64,000 nucleotides of DNA from NCBI RefSeq assembly GCF_021431965.1, contig NZ_CP090370.1:2356001-2420000 (forward strand). Direction: 5' to 3'. The stretch comes from Erythrobacter sp. SDW2 (GTDB lineage: Bacteria; Pseudomonadota; Alphaproteobacteria; Sphingomonadales; Sphingomonadaceae). A program made the translations under genes and the position numbers. The notes beneath the pieces are model-generated. The model did no database searches. It was not told where the DNA came from and saw only the letters and a program-made list of their open reading frames with translations. Shown here piece by piece: positions 26,222 through 35,505 of the stretch. How positions within the stretch are numbered: the first letter of the stretch is position 1; every line of letters starts with the position of its first letter.

Positions 26222-27367
26222 ATGACGCAGCACGACGGGGCATTGCTGGCGCAAGCGGCGCAGAAGCAACTGCGCCTGCTGGTACAGCACTGGCGCGCGG
26301 CGCATGTGCTCGACAACGCATGGGACTGGGATGCACTCGCCCGCCGCGCTTCCACCCCCAACCCGTTCTTCGAGCGCTGGGCCCTGCTGCCCGCGCTGGA
26401 GAACTTCGCCGCCGAGCATCCCGTCCGCCTCGTCACTTTCTATGATCAAGAAACACTGGTCGGGCTGATGCCGCTGGCGCTCAGCCGCGACTACTACGGC
26501 AAAGCCATCCCGCATGTGTCGTGCTGGCTGCACCACAATGCCTTCTGCGGCGCGCCGCTGGTGGCGCAGGGATACGAGATCGCTTTCTGGTCAGCGCTGC
26601 TCGACTGGGCCGACGATTGCGGCAAGGGAGCGCCCTTCCTGCACCTGGCCAAGATGCCGGCCGACAGCGCGCTGCACACCGCGCTCCGCAATGTACTGGC
26701 GCTGCAACAGCGGCCCGCAACGGTGGTACAATCGGTTGAACGCGCCCTGCTTGCCTCCGACCTCGCTCCCGAGCCCTATTTCGAACAGTCGATGAGCAGC
26801 AAGAAGCGCAAGGAACTGCGCCGCCAGCAAAACCGCCTGTCCGAAGAGGGCGCACTGCGCTTCCACCGCAGCGAAGGCAGCGAAGGGATCGAGTCCTGGA
26901 TCGATGCCTATCTCTTCCTCGAGAAATCGGGCTGGAAGGGCGAACGGGGCACCTCCCTCGCCGACCGTAGCGATACCAGCGAGTTCTTCCGCGCTGCCAT
27001 CGCCGGGGCTGCCGAGGCAGGGCGGCTCGAACGGCTGACGCTGACCCTCGACGGACGTCCCATCGCCATGCTGGCGAACTTCCTCACCCCGCCCGGTGCC
27101 TACAGTTTCAAGACCACTTTCGACGAAAGTTACGCCCGCTTCTCCCCCGGGGTCCTGCTCCAGCGCGAGAACCTCGCGCTCCTCGCCCGCGACGGTATCG
27201 AATGGGCAGACTCTTGTGCCGCAGCGGATCACCCCATGATCGAGCGAATCTGGCGCGAAAAGCGTGCGGTAGCGAGCTGCAACATCGCGCTCGGCGGCGC
27301 GATCCGGCGCGGCACCATGCGGGTGCTGGCGCGGCTCGAGACCGGTTCCTTCCCGAAAGGCATCTGA
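26222..27367 (+). CDS. GNAT/BioF2-like acetyltransferase domain protein
   Basis: A 381-residue cytoplasmic protein resembling the BioF2-like (FemAB/CelD-type) GNAT group, which transfers acyl or aminoacyl groups. The central region SMSSKKRKELRRQQNRLSEE near residue 195 and SWIDAYLFLEKSGWKGERGT near 225 are typical, as is PPGAYSFKTTFDESYARFSPG near 290. The start ATG follows GAGGG. Three bases separate it from the JmjC-cupin gene downstream, so they form a two-gene unit. Neither substrate is known. It could modify surface polysaccharide or a peptide, which is inference. Confidence 0.82.
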   Translation: MTQHDGALLAQAAQKQLRLLVQHWRAAHVLDNAWDWDALARRASTPNPFFERWALLPALENFAAEHPVRLVTFYDQETLVGLMPLALSRDYYGKAIPHVSCWLHHNAFCGAPLVAQGYEIAFWSALLDWADDCGKGAPFLHLAKMPADSALHTALRNVLALQQRPATVVQSVERALLASDLAPEPYFEQSMSSKKRKELRRQQNRLSEEGALRFHRSEGSEGIESWIDAYLFLEKSGWKGERGTSLADRSDTSEFFRAAIAGAAEAGRLERLTLTLDGRPIAMLANFLTPPGAYSFKTTFDESYARFSPGVLLQRENLALLARDGIEWADSCAAADHPMIERIWREKRAVASCNIALGGAIRRGTMRVLARLETGSFPKGI

Positions 27368-27370
27368 CGA

Positions 27371-28267
27371 ATGGATTTTGTACAGTCCCCGACGAGCCAT
27401 GACGCTGACCGCGCGGCGGATGTCCCGCAGGATGTTTTCCCCGACGCCTCGCGTAACCTCTTCGCGGCCAATTATCCCGAAGTGCCGCATATTCTGCGCC
27501 ACTCCCTGGAACACCACGATCTCCTGACGCTCGCTGCGCTGGCTGACCTTGCCGGCAAGCTCCCCGCCACTTCTATCGAATACAATCGCGGCGACATGCC
27601 CATCGGCGTCGACGGCAAACCGGGCAGCACCGGCATGACCATCGAGGAGACCATCCTCCACATCGCCACCAGCAACAGCTGGGCCGTGCTCAAGAACATC
27701 GAGCAGATCCCGGCCTACAACGCATTATTGCTGCGCCTGCTGGGCGAGCTGCGCGCTGAGATCGAGAACAAGACCGGTGCCATGCTGCGCCCGCAGGGCT
27801 TCATCTTCATTTCCAGCCCCAACGCGGTGACGCCCTATCACTTCGACCCCGAACACAACATCCTGCTGCAACTCAAGGGCAGCAAGGTGATGACCCAGTT
27901 CCCGGCCGGCGATCCGACGTATGCCCCGGACGAGATCCATGAAGGCTATCACTCCGGCGGGGCGCGCGAGCTGACCTGGCGCAACGAACTGGCTGCGGGC
28001 GGAACCGAGTTCCCGCTGCAGCCGGGCGACGCGCTGTTCGTGCCCGTCATGGCCCCGCACTTCGTCCGCAACGGACCGGACAGCTCGATCTCGCTCTCCA
28101 TCACCTGGCGCAGCGACTGGAGCTTCGAGGAAGCCGATGCGCGCGGGCTCAACCGCCTGCTGCGCAAGGCCGGTCTCACCCCCACCGCTCCGGGCCGCTG
28201 GCCCGCCAGCAACAAGGGCAAGGCCTACGCCTATCGCGCGCTGCGCAAGGCCGGTCTCGTCGGTTGA
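27371..28267 (+). CDS. JmjC/cupin-like Fe(II)-2-oxoglutarate oxygenase family protein
   Basis: A 298-residue cupin_8/JmjC-like protein. The predicted iron facial triad is His and Asp in TPYHFDPEHNI near residue 155 and a distal His in APHFVRNGPDS near 235, with QLKGSKVMTQFP between them as in 2-oxoglutarate hydroxylases. A Lys/Arg-rich C-terminus ends RALRKAGLVG. It is coupled to the GNAT-like gene 3 bases upstream. Such proteins hydroxylate proteins or small molecules; some sphingomonad examples are annotated as transcription regulators without proof. Confidence 0.82.
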   Translation: MDFVQSPTSHDADRAADVPQDVFPDASRNLFAANYPEVPHILRHSLEHHDLLTLAALADLAGKLPATSIEYNRGDMPIGVDGKPGSTGMTIEETILHIATSNSWAVLKNIEQIPAYNALLLRLLGELRAEIENKTGAMLRPQGFIFISSPNAVTPYHFDPEHNILLQLKGSKVMTQFPAGDPTYAPDEIHEGYHSGGARELTWRNELAAGGTEFPLQPGDALFVPVMAPHFVRNGPDSSISLSITWRSDWSFEEADARGLNRLLRKAGLTPTAPGRWPASNKGKAYAYRALRKAGLVG

Positions 28268-28298
28268 CGAAATCTCCCTGCCGCCGCAGAGGCGGTGC

Positions 28299-29219
28299 AT
28301 GAGCGATACCATACCTCCAGAAAAAGTTGTCGGCAGCCTCGTCAAGCTGCTGACAGTCCAGAAGCGCGCCACCGATGTCTACCAGGGACCGCCGCAAAAG
28401 GACGGCATCGGCCGCGTGTTCGGCGGGCAAGTGATCGCCCAGGCGCTGCAGGCGGCGCAGGCCTCCGTAACCGACGGCAAGCAGGCCCACTCGCTCCACG
28501 CCTATTTCCTGCGCGGCGGCAAGGAAGGTCCGCCGATCGAATACCGCATCGAGCGCGACTTCGACGGGCGCAGCTTCGCCAACCGCCGGGTGGTCGCGAG
28601 CCAGGAGAACGAGGACGGCACCAGCACCCCGATCCTCAACCTCACCGCCAGCTTCCAGGCGCCCGAGCCGGGCCTCGAGCATGACGACGCGAGCATGCCC
28701 GACGTGCCCGACCCCGAGAGCCTGCGCAGCGACATGGAGGTCCGCCGCGAGATCGCCGACAAGCTCGGCGAGAGGATGAGCGAGACCCAGCGCGCCATGA
28801 TGCTGCGCCCGCGCCCGATCGAGATGCGCACCTGCGGCCGGCTCCACTGGATGAACCGCGAGCCGAGCGAGCCCGCTGCGCAAAGCTGGTTCCGCACCGT
28901 CGCCCCGCTGCCCGACGATCCCGCGCTGCACCGCGCCGTGATCGCCTATGCCAGCGACTACACGCTGCTGGGCACCAGCGCCCTGCCCCACGGCCTCAGC
29001 TGGTTCCGCGGCGAGCTGGTCGGTGCCAGCCTCGATCATGCGATCTGGTTCCACCGCCCCGCGCGGGCCGACGAATGGCTGCTCTATGCGACACAAAGCC
29101 CGTGGAGCGGCGGCGGCCGCGGCATGAACCTGGGCCGCATCTTCAACCGCCAGGGCGAACTGGTGGCGAGCGTGGCGCAGGAAGGGATGATGCGGAAACG
29201 GGTTAAAAAGCCAGCCTAA
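28299..29219 (+). CDS. tesB: Acyl-CoA thioesterase II
   Basis: A 306-residue double-hotdog TesB, hydrolysing medium- and long-chain acyl-CoA. GRVFGGQVIAQALQAA near residue 38 is the N-terminal hotdog signature with SLHAYFLRGG after it. In the C-terminal hotdog, YASDYTLLGTS carries the catalytic Asp and Thr, and QSPWSGGGRG the Gln-containing end. The start ATG at 28299 gives the usual length. It lies 31 bases after the cupin gene on the same strand and is convergent with the phytase gene. Confidence 0.95.
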   Translation: MSDTIPPEKVVGSLVKLLTVQKRATDVYQGPPQKDGIGRVFGGQVIAQALQAAQASVTDGKQAHSLHAYFLRGGKEGPPIEYRIERDFDGRSFANRRVVASQENEDGTSTPILNLTASFQAPEPGLEHDDASMPDVPDPESLRSDMEVRREIADKLGERMSETQRAMMLRPRPIEMRTCGRLHWMNREPSEPAAQSWFRTVAPLPDDPALHRAVIAYASDYTLLGTSALPHGLSWFRGELVGASLDHAIWFHRPARADEWLLYATQSPWSGGGRGMNLGRIFNRQGELVASVAQEGMMRKRVKKPA

Positions 29220-29222
29220 GGG

Positions 29223-30242
29223 CTAATCCCCCAGCGCCTCTTCGATCGCGCCTAGCGGCACCAGCTTGAAGTTCTGAGCGCTGGTCCCGTTCCAGCCGTC
29301 CTGTGCGATGAAGATCCCGCCCGGATAATCCGGTCCGAAATCGCCGCGCTTGGCCTCGATCCCGTCGGTTTCCTCGGCCGCGCCGACAGTGCCTGCAGCG
29401 ATGCGGAACCGCCCTGCGGGGGTCATATCCGGCAGCGCGAAACGCATGTAGGTGTTGTCGCCTTGGCTCGAGGCATAGAGCCAGCCGCCGCTCGCCCCCT
29501 CGGGCACCAGCGCCAGCCCCTCGACATCGGCCACCAGCAGCCTGTTGTCGATCGGCGCGACCATCTCGCCGGCCGTCCGGCCTGCCCTGAAGCGCCAGAT
29601 GCCGGCGTCTTCCTCTGCGATATAGAGCGTGCCGTCACGGGTATCGATGGCGCAGCCTTCGGGCTGGGTCGGCACCCGCATAGTGCGCAGCAGCTCGGCG
29701 GCGGGGGCCGCGCCAAGCGTGATGCGGTATTCGCCAATCACACCCTCTTTGGGCACGGCATAGGCAATCAGGTCCCCGCCCCGCTGCCACACGCAGACTC
29801 CGTAAGCCTCGCCCGCACCCGAGGCGACGCGGCCCAGCGGGACGAGCTGCGCGGCGGCGGTATCGAGCCGGAACAGCGCGAAGTGCGCATTGGCAAGATC
29901 GCTGCGGTCGCTGGCAACGACGATGATGCCGTCTGTCCCCATATCGACGAGGTCGACATTGTTGAGCCCCGCGGCGGCGACGAAATGCTTGGTCGCCCCC
30001 TTCAAGTCATAGACATAGAGCCCGCCCTTCTTGTCGGTGGCGACGATCAGGCTGGCGGCAGGGTCTGCCGCATTGCGCCAGACCGCCGGATCGTCCGCCG
30101 CATCCTCGTTGTTGGTCCCGACGGGCACTGTTTCGGCCACGGCAAATACGGGTACGGCTGGGTCGCCGGTGATCGGAACGCTGGCACAGCCAGCGGCCGC
30201 CACCAGCAATGCGAACATGGCAGAAGTGGAGAGCAACCGCAT
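29223..30242 (-). CDS. Beta-propeller phytase, lipoprotein
   Basis: A 339-residue six-bladed beta-propeller 3-phytase that releases phosphate from inositol hexakisphosphate with Ca2+. The N-terminus is a lipoprotein signal peptide with lipobox AAAGC near residue 19, so it is probably anchored in the outer membrane. Propeller landmarks are NNEDAADDPAVWRN, VATDKKGGLYVYDL, QPEGCAIDTRDGTLYIAEED, ADVEGLALV and YASSQGDNTYMRF. Its ATG overlaps the receptor stop by one base (TGATG), so the pair is coupled. Together they suggest uptake of organic phosphate. Confidence 0.92.
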   Translation of the reverse strand: MRLLSTSAMFALLVAAAGCASVPITGDPAVPVFAVAETVPVGTNNEDAADDPAVWRNAADPAASLIVATDKKGGLYVYDLKGATKHFVAAAGLNNVDLVDMGTDGIIVVASDRSDLANAHFALFRLDTAAAQLVPLGRVASGAGEAYGVCVWQRGGDLIAYAVPKEGVIGEYRITLGAAPAAELLRTMRVPTQPEGCAIDTRDGTLYIAEEDAGIWRFRAGRTAGEMVAPIDNRLLVADVEGLALVPEGASGGWLYASSQGDNTYMRFALPDMTPAGRFRIAAGTVGAAEETDGIEAKRGDFGPDYPGGIFIAQDGWNGTSAQNFKLVPLGAIEEALGD

Positions 30243-32599
30243 CAGAACGCATACCTCGCCACCAGCTGGAACACCGGACCGGCGCGCTCGCTTTCGAGCT
30301 CGTACTCGTCGAAATTGCGGTCGAGCTGGTCGTCTAGATTGTCGAACTTGTTGAACACCTCGTCTTTGGTACCGTCGAGCAGGTTGGAGCCGACGGCACG
30401 GATGGTGAAGTTGTCGCCGAAGCGCTTTTCGACGAAGACTTCGAGGTCGGCACCATAGGTGGTCGTCACTTCCTCGGCGACCACCCGTCCAAAGGCCTTG
30501 CCCTGTTTGCGGTAGGTCGCGCCGAAAGCCGCGCCGAATTCGGGCAGGTTTTGGATCGCGCCGAAATTGTAGACATATTTCGACTGGTCGTTGAACCGCC
30601 GTTCGCCGGCGAAATCGGTAATATTGCTGTCCAGCAAGGCAAGATTGCCGAACACGCCGGTGTTGCGCAAACCGATGAAGGCGAGGCTGAAGGAGGCATC
30701 GAACTCGATCCCGTAGACCTCGCCATTGCCGGTGTTCTGCGGCTGGAAGACGAAAGTGCCGGGGCCTTCGGATCCTTCCACCGGGTCGCCGGTAACCGGG
30801 TCGAGCACGGTGTTTATCTCGGTCAGATTGCTGACGTCGCGATAGAACACGTTGACCCCGATCACCCCGTCGCGGCCGATGCGGTGCTCATAGCCGAGGT
30901 CGCCGCCCCAGGCGGTTTCCGGCAGCAGGCCAGGATTGCCGAGGAAGTCGCTGTCGCCGACTTCTTCCTCCAGCAGCACCGGCGAAAGATAGTCCAGTCG
31001 CGGACGGCGCAGCGTGCGCGCGACCGAGGCGGTGATACGCCCACGCCCGATCTCGTATTTGAGCGAAGCCGAGGGCAGGAACTCGTCATATTCGCTGCTC
31101 GAGCGGGCGAGTGCCGGATCGACCGTGAAGTCCTCGATATCGACCGAAGTATTCTCCCAGCGGATGCCGACTTCGAAGCTGAGGTCGCCGGCTTCGCCTT
31201 CGATCAGGGCGAACAGATCGGTCCGGTCCTCGCTGATGTTGTTGACCCCACCGGGCACAGGTTCGAACGGGTCGAACGGCCCCACCAGGTCCAGCGGATT
31301 GTCGCTGAACTGGTCCCAACCGTGGAAGGAGGCATCGAGATCGGCCTCTTGCTCGGCCACCGCCAGATTGGTCTTGCGGTCCTTGAACTGGAGGAAGCCG
31401 CCGACCACGAAATCGATGCCGGGTGCGAGCGGGAACTCATGGTCGAGCTGGAACGACAATTCCTCGTCGGCAATGTCGGTCAGCAGGTTCTCGCCCTCGA
31501 ATTCCGGCTCGTCATTGTCGAAATCGATCTCGTACTCGACTTCATCCTGTTCGTCGCTGAACCGGGCGAAGGTGGCGCGCAAGGTCGTCTCGCCCAATGC
31601 CCATTCCTGCTCGAGCCGGGCCGAGACCGCGTAACTTTCCTGCTCGATCTCGTTGATGTTTGCATTGTCGGTCAACAGATTGCCGCCGGTGAAGACCGAA
31701 CCGCTGATAGCGGTGGGGTCGTCATATTCGAACGAACGTTCGGTCTCGCTGCGGTCGGTCCGGACGTAGTTGCCCGAAATCTCGAACTCGGTCATGCCTG
31801 TCTCGATGCCCCAGCTGGCATTGAAGGCATAGTCGGTGCCGTCACGGGTATCGGTCTGGTCCTCGCGGTTGTCGAACTCGTTGGCAAAGAAGTCGGGATC
31901 GTTCTCGGGCGAATCGCCGAAGCGCAGGCTGGACTTTATCTTGGGGTTGTAGCGACCCTGGATATTGGCCCCGATCAGCACCCGCCCGCCGGCCAGTTCG
32001 CCGCCGTAGTAGAAGCCTCCCGATGGCTTGAGCTCGCCGTCGTCGAACAACAGCGCCCCGCCGCGTACGTATCCGCCATCGAGCGAATATCCGTCGCGCA
32101 GCACGATGTTGAGCGAACCCGCCACCGCATCGCCGGTGCGGCGCGCGGATGAGGAACGCACGATCTCCACCTGCTGGATCAGCTCGGCGGGAATGCGGTC
32201 GAGGAAGAACGACCGATCGGCGTTGGATCCGGGCACCTTTTCGCCGTTGACGAGGATCTGGGTATAACCGGGGTCGAGCCCGCGCAGGCGGGCCCCGTCG
32301 CTTTCGATCACATCCGAAAGGAAGGTGACGCCCGGAACGCGCTTGAGCGCATCGCCCGCGGTCAGCGGTTCGAAGCGCTGGAAGTATTCCTCGTCATAGA
32401 CCAGCACCGGCTCGGCTTCGTCGCTGCGGTTGCGGAAGCCGATCGAACCCTGCACGACAATCTGGCGTGCGGTCTGGACATCCTCGCTGTCCTCGCCCGC
32501 TTCGGCTCCTTCAGGCTGGTCCTGCGCCATGGCAGGCGCAGCGAGCACCGTGGACAATGCCCCAAAGGCACAGGCAAGAAGAAGACGCGATCGGATCAT
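30242..32599 (-). CDS. TonB-dependent receptor paired with phytase
   Basis: A 785-residue outer-membrane receptor. Residues 1-25 are a Sec signal (LLLACAFGALSTVLAAPAMA). The plug domain follows (about 55-165, with PGVTFLSDVIESDGARLRG and VEIVRSSSARRTGDAVAG), then a 22-strand-type barrel ending in Phe (VARYAF). The TonB box is probably in the QTARQIVVQGS region. Extracellular loops are very acidic (many Asp/Glu), compatible with Ca2+ or cation-bridged ligands. The phytase gene begins at its last base, so inositol phosphates or their products are likely cargo, which is inference. Confidence 0.93.
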   Translation of the reverse strand: MIRSRLLLACAFGALSTVLAAPAMAQDQPEGAEAGEDSEDVQTARQIVVQGSIGFRNRSDEAEPVLVYDEEYFQRFEPLTAGDALKRVPGVTFLSDVIESDGARLRGLDPGYTQILVNGEKVPGSNADRSFFLDRIPAELIQQVEIVRSSSARRTGDAVAGSLNIVLRDGYSLDGGYVRGGALLFDDGELKPSGGFYYGGELAGGRVLIGANIQGRYNPKIKSSLRFGDSPENDPDFFANEFDNREDQTDTRDGTDYAFNASWGIETGMTEFEISGNYVRTDRSETERSFEYDDPTAISGSVFTGGNLLTDNANINEIEQESYAVSARLEQEWALGETTLRATFARFSDEQDEVEYEIDFDNDEPEFEGENLLTDIADEELSFQLDHEFPLAPGIDFVVGGFLQFKDRKTNLAVAEQEADLDASFHGWDQFSDNPLDLVGPFDPFEPVPGGVNNISEDRTDLFALIEGEAGDLSFEVGIRWENTSVDIEDFTVDPALARSSSEYDEFLPSASLKYEIGRGRITASVARTLRRPRLDYLSPVLLEEEVGDSDFLGNPGLLPETAWGGDLGYEHRIGRDGVIGVNVFYRDVSNLTEINTVLDPVTGDPVEGSEGPGTFVFQPQNTGNGEVYGIEFDASFSLAFIGLRNTGVFGNLALLDSNITDFAGERRFNDQSKYVYNFGAIQNLPEFGAAFGATYRKQGKAFGRVVAEEVTTTYGADLEVFVEKRFGDNFTIRAVGSNLLDGTKDEVFNKFDNLDDQLDRNFDEYELESERAGPVFQLVARYAF

Positions 32600-32769
32600 G
32601 ACATGGGCCCCTGTTGACCGGTTGGATTGAGGGGCGGTTAGGCGCGGTTGATTGCAGCGTGGCGTCCTTGGCGCGGCTGCTGAATGACGATTGTTACGCT
32701 TTGCGGAACACTTGCCCGCTTGCGCCGGGACGTCATGCGCCTAGACTGTTCGAAGGAGAGCCAGATCCG

Positions 32770-34263
32770 ATGCACATCACCCGCCAGCCGCCGCTGCGCT
32801 ATACGCTCGAACCTTCCAACCACCCCTATCTCTCGGGCGCGTGGACACCGCTCCACGAGGAAGTCGACGTTGCCGAGCTGGAGGTGCTCGAAGGCGCGAT
32901 TCCCGCCGACATCGACGGCATCTATCTGCGCAATACCGAGAATCAGGTGCATCAGCCATTGGGCCGGCATCATCCGTTCGATGGCGATGCGATGATCCAC
33001 CAGCTCAGCATCAGCGGTGGGAAGGCGAGCTATCGCAACCGCTTCGTGCGCACCCATTGCTTCGAGGAGGAGCAGATCGCCGGGCGCAGCCTGTGGGGCG
33101 GGTTGATGGACCCGGTTGGCACTTCGCTGCGCCCCGGCTTCGGCGCGCATGGGGGGCTGAAGGATACCGGCAGCACCGACATCATCGTCCACGCCGGGGT
33201 AGCCTATGCCACGCTCTACCAGTGCGGCGAGGCGTGGATGCTCGATCCCGAAACGCTGGAGACCCTCGGCAAGGCGCCGTGGGGGCCGCTGGACGGCATC
33301 TCCGCCCATCCCAAGGTGGACGAGGGCACGGGCGAGCTGATGTTCTTCAACTATTCCAAGCACGCGCCCTACATGCATTACGGCGTGGTCGACCGCGCGG
33401 GCAAGCTGGTGCACTATGTCCCCGTGCCGCTCCCCGGCCCGCGCTTGCCGCATGACATGGCGGTGACGCCGAACTGGTCGATCCTCAATGACATGCCGCT
33501 GTTCTGGGACGAGGACCTGCTGGAGCGGAGCATCCACGCTGCGCGGCTGCACGAGGGGCTGCCGACCCGCTTCGCGCTGATCCCGCGGCATGGCCTGCCG
33601 GACGAGATCCGCTGGTTCGAGGCCGAGCCCACCTTCGTGCTGCACTGGACCAATGCGTGGGAAGAGGGCGACGACGTGGTGCTGGAGGGCTATCACCAGT
33701 CCAACCCCATGCCCCAGCCGCTGGAGGAGTTCGGTCACTACGCCCATATGATGGCCTATGTCGACGAGCACAGCTTCGGCTGCCGCCTGCACCGCTGGCG
33801 CTTCAACCTCAGGACCGGTGAGACCCGCGAGGAGCGCCTGACCGACCGCATCGTCGAATTCGGCACGATCAACCAGCGCTATGCCATGCTGCCGAGCCGC
33901 TATGTCTGGTCGACGACCAGCAAGCCGGGCTGGTTCCTGTTCAACGGCTATGTCCGCCACGACACGCTGACGGGCGAGGAGCAGGTCTATCGGTTGCCCG
34001 AGGGCGTATATGCCAGCGAAAGCCCGATGGTGCCGAGACACGGGGGTACTGATGAGGATGACGGCTGGTTGGTGACCTTTCTGATCGACGAGAACACCGG
34101 CACTTCGCAGGCCGCGATCCTCGACGCTTCGGACATCACCAAGGGTCCGATCTGCCGCCTCGCCCTGCCCCACAAGCTGTGCAGCGGCACCCATTCGACC
34201 TGGGTCGAGCGCAGCCAGCTGGAGGCGGAAAAGGCCTGGCGGCGCGCGCGGATGGCGGCCTGA
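32770..34263 (+). CDS. Carotenoid oxygenase (retinal pigment epithelial membrane protein family)
   Basis: A 497-residue carotenoid/apocarotenoid or stilbene cleaving dioxygenase with a seven-bladed propeller and Fe(II) held by four histidines. Likely iron ligands are in DGISAHPKVDE, LPHDMAVTPNWSI and CSGTHSTWVE, plus one in WTNAWEEGDDVVLEGYHQ; YLRNTENQVHQP and HPFDGDAMIHQLSI are family blocks. The ATG at 32770 is preceded by AAGGAG. It is divergent from the phytase-receptor operon. The substrate is unknown; carotenoid-rich relatives make apocarotenoid cleavage plausible. Confidence 0.92.
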   Translation: MHITRQPPLRYTLEPSNHPYLSGAWTPLHEEVDVAELEVLEGAIPADIDGIYLRNTENQVHQPLGRHHPFDGDAMIHQLSISGGKASYRNRFVRTHCFEEEQIAGRSLWGGLMDPVGTSLRPGFGAHGGLKDTGSTDIIVHAGVAYATLYQCGEAWMLDPETLETLGKAPWGPLDGISAHPKVDEGTGELMFFNYSKHAPYMHYGVVDRAGKLVHYVPVPLPGPRLPHDMAVTPNWSILNDMPLFWDEDLLERSIHAARLHEGLPTRFALIPRHGLPDEIRWFEAEPTFVLHWTNAWEEGDDVVLEGYHQSNPMPQPLEEFGHYAHMMAYVDEHSFGCRLHRWRFNLRTGETREERLTDRIVEFGTINQRYAMLPSRYVWSTTSKPGWFLFNGYVRHDTLTGEEQVYRLPEGVYASESPMVPRHGGTDEDDGWLVTFLIDENTGTSQAAILDASDITKGPICRLALPHKLCSGTHSTWVERSQLEAEKAWRRARMAA

Positions 34264-34279
34264 CGCCACATCAGACACC

Positions 34280-34312
34280 GGCCCGGCGGGGCCCTCTCAT
34301 TCCCGCCAGGCC
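34280..34312. terminator. Hairpin between convergent oxygenase and stress-protein genes
   Basis: GGCCCGGCGGG (34280-34290) pairs with CCCGCCAGGCC (34302-34312) with one mismatch, loop of 11. It sits midway between two convergent stops and probably acts for both directions, although no clear T tract follows. Confidence 0.5.
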
Positions 34313-34339
34313 GATGCCTTACTCCCCCGGAATCGTGGT

Positions 34340-35158
34340 CTAATGCGCCATGAACAGCGGCACCTTGACCTCGGTCAACATATCGCGGGTGGCACCGCCG
34401 AAGATGCGTTCGGCGAGGCGCATGTGGCCGTATGCACCCATCACGATCGTGCCGGCATGGCGCCGGGCGGCGGCATCGCGCAGCACCTCGGCCACGCGCC
34501 GTCCTTCGCGTGGAAGCTCCACCAGCTCGCTTTCGATGCCATGGCGCGAGAGGTATTCCGCGCCCTTCAGCGGCGGCAGGTCATAGTCATCCTCGCCGTC
34601 AACGCGCTCCTTGACGCAGGCGAGCGTGACCTTGGCGGCGCGCGCCAGCAACGGCACCGCCAGCCGCAGCGCGCGCGATGCCTCCGGCGAACCGTCCCAC
34701 GCGACCAGCACGGGCGCATCCGGATCGATGCCCTCCTGCCCTTCCGGCACCACCAGCACGGGGCAGCGCGCGTGCAGCGCAAGGTCGCCGACGGCCTCCG
34801 ACGGTCTGCGCGCGGCAAACTGCGGCTCGCTCGCGCCGACCACGATCAGGTCGCTGAGCGCCGAATGCCGCAGCAGCACGCTGGATGTCATCCCCGCCCC
34901 TTCGATCCAGTTCCAGGGCACGTCCTCGTTGGCGAGATCGGCCTCGGTCTTTCCTCGCAGCCGCTCTGCCGCCTCGCGCCACACCGGGCCCATCGAGGCA
35001 AAGGTCGCGCCGTAGAAATCGGCCGGCATCCCGGCATCGATCGGCATCGGATAGACAAACGTGACATGCCCCCCGAACGCCCGCGCCAGGTCGAGCGCGA
35101 CCTGCAGGCGGGAGTCGAAACCGGCGTCATCGTGAGCGTGAACAGTAATGCTTTTCAT
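34340..35158 (-). CDS. Universal stress protein (tandem UspA)
   Basis: A 272-residue tandem Usp protein. The N-terminal half (about 1-130) starts MKSITVHAHDDAGFDSRLQ and contains SDLIVVGASEPQF. The C-terminal half starts APVLVAWDGSPEASRALRLA and retains the ATP-binding pattern G-x2-G-x9-G in MGAYGHMRLAERIFGGAT. The N-half motif is degenerate, so only the C-half may bind nucleotide. The start at 35158 has AAGGAG about 8 bases upstream. A perfect FNR-type box (35242-35255) lies about 90 bases upstream, so low-oxygen control is likely. Confidence 0.93.
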   Translation of the reverse strand: MKSITVHAHDDAGFDSRLQVALDLARAFGGHVTFVYPMPIDAGMPADFYGATFASMGPVWREAAERLRGKTEADLANEDVPWNWIEGAGMTSSVLLRHSALSDLIVVGASEPQFAARRPSEAVGDLALHARCPVLVVPEGQEGIDPDAPVLVAWDGSPEASRALRLAVPLLARAAKVTLACVKERVDGEDDYDLPPLKGAEYLSRHGIESELVELPREGRRVAEVLRDAAARRHAGTIVMGAYGHMRLAERIFGGATRDMLTEVKVPLFMAH

Positions 35159-35505
35159 GGCCCGTCTCCTTGCGAAAGCGGCGATGGTAGGGGAAACCAC
35201 CGCCCTTGGGCAGCATGTGACATGGCGTGGACGCGGCTGCGTTGATGTGGATCAATTCCAGCAATGTCCGTGCAACCACCTCCATTTTGTCACAGCAATG
35301 CGGGGAGAGAAAGGTATGAGTCTTTCGGGCTCGTGGGATGCCCTCCGACGGGGCAAGAGGCGAACACTGCAACGGCTGCATTCCTAGCCATGCAGAATAC
35401 CTCCGAACCTACCCGCCCGGAGGCAGCAGCAATAAAAATCCCGTAGATGCGTATGGCAATCGACTTGGCTATGCGAACGGCTTCCTGAACGGGAGAGCCT
35501 GCATA
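35159..35505. other. Divergent intergenic region, usp / KdpD-like kinase
   Basis: About 347 bases between the Usp start and the kinase start. It contains the FNR-type dyad at 35242-35255 and otherwise no convincing gene. An open frame runs through the right half in the kinase frame from 35338, but its composition (frequent Cys, Gly and Asn) does not look like coding sequence. Confidence 0.55.
35242..35255. promoter_or_regulatory. FNR/Anr/FixK-type binding site
   Basis: TTGATGTGGATCAA is an exact match to the TTGAT-N4-ATCAA consensus of the FNR/CRP superfamily anaerobic regulators. Its centre is about 90 bases upstream of the Usp ATG, suitable for a class II promoter with start near 35207, and 258 bases upstream of the kinase GTG. 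Confidence 0.75.

Noticed and set aside
23778-26336. Long minus-strand open frame opposite hppA
   Set aside because: Composition is dominated by Arg, His, Asp and Gly, with no family similarity; it is antisense to a strongly conserved pyrophosphatase.
32700-32735. EcfG-type general stress promoter (GGAAC ... CGTT)
   Set aside because: GGAAC at 32705 has only CGTC at 21 bases distance; spacing and sequence do not fit.
32600-32769. Pho box upstream of the phytase receptor
   Set aside because: Short GTCAT-like elements occur but no pair with correct spacing to the CTGTCAT consensus was found.
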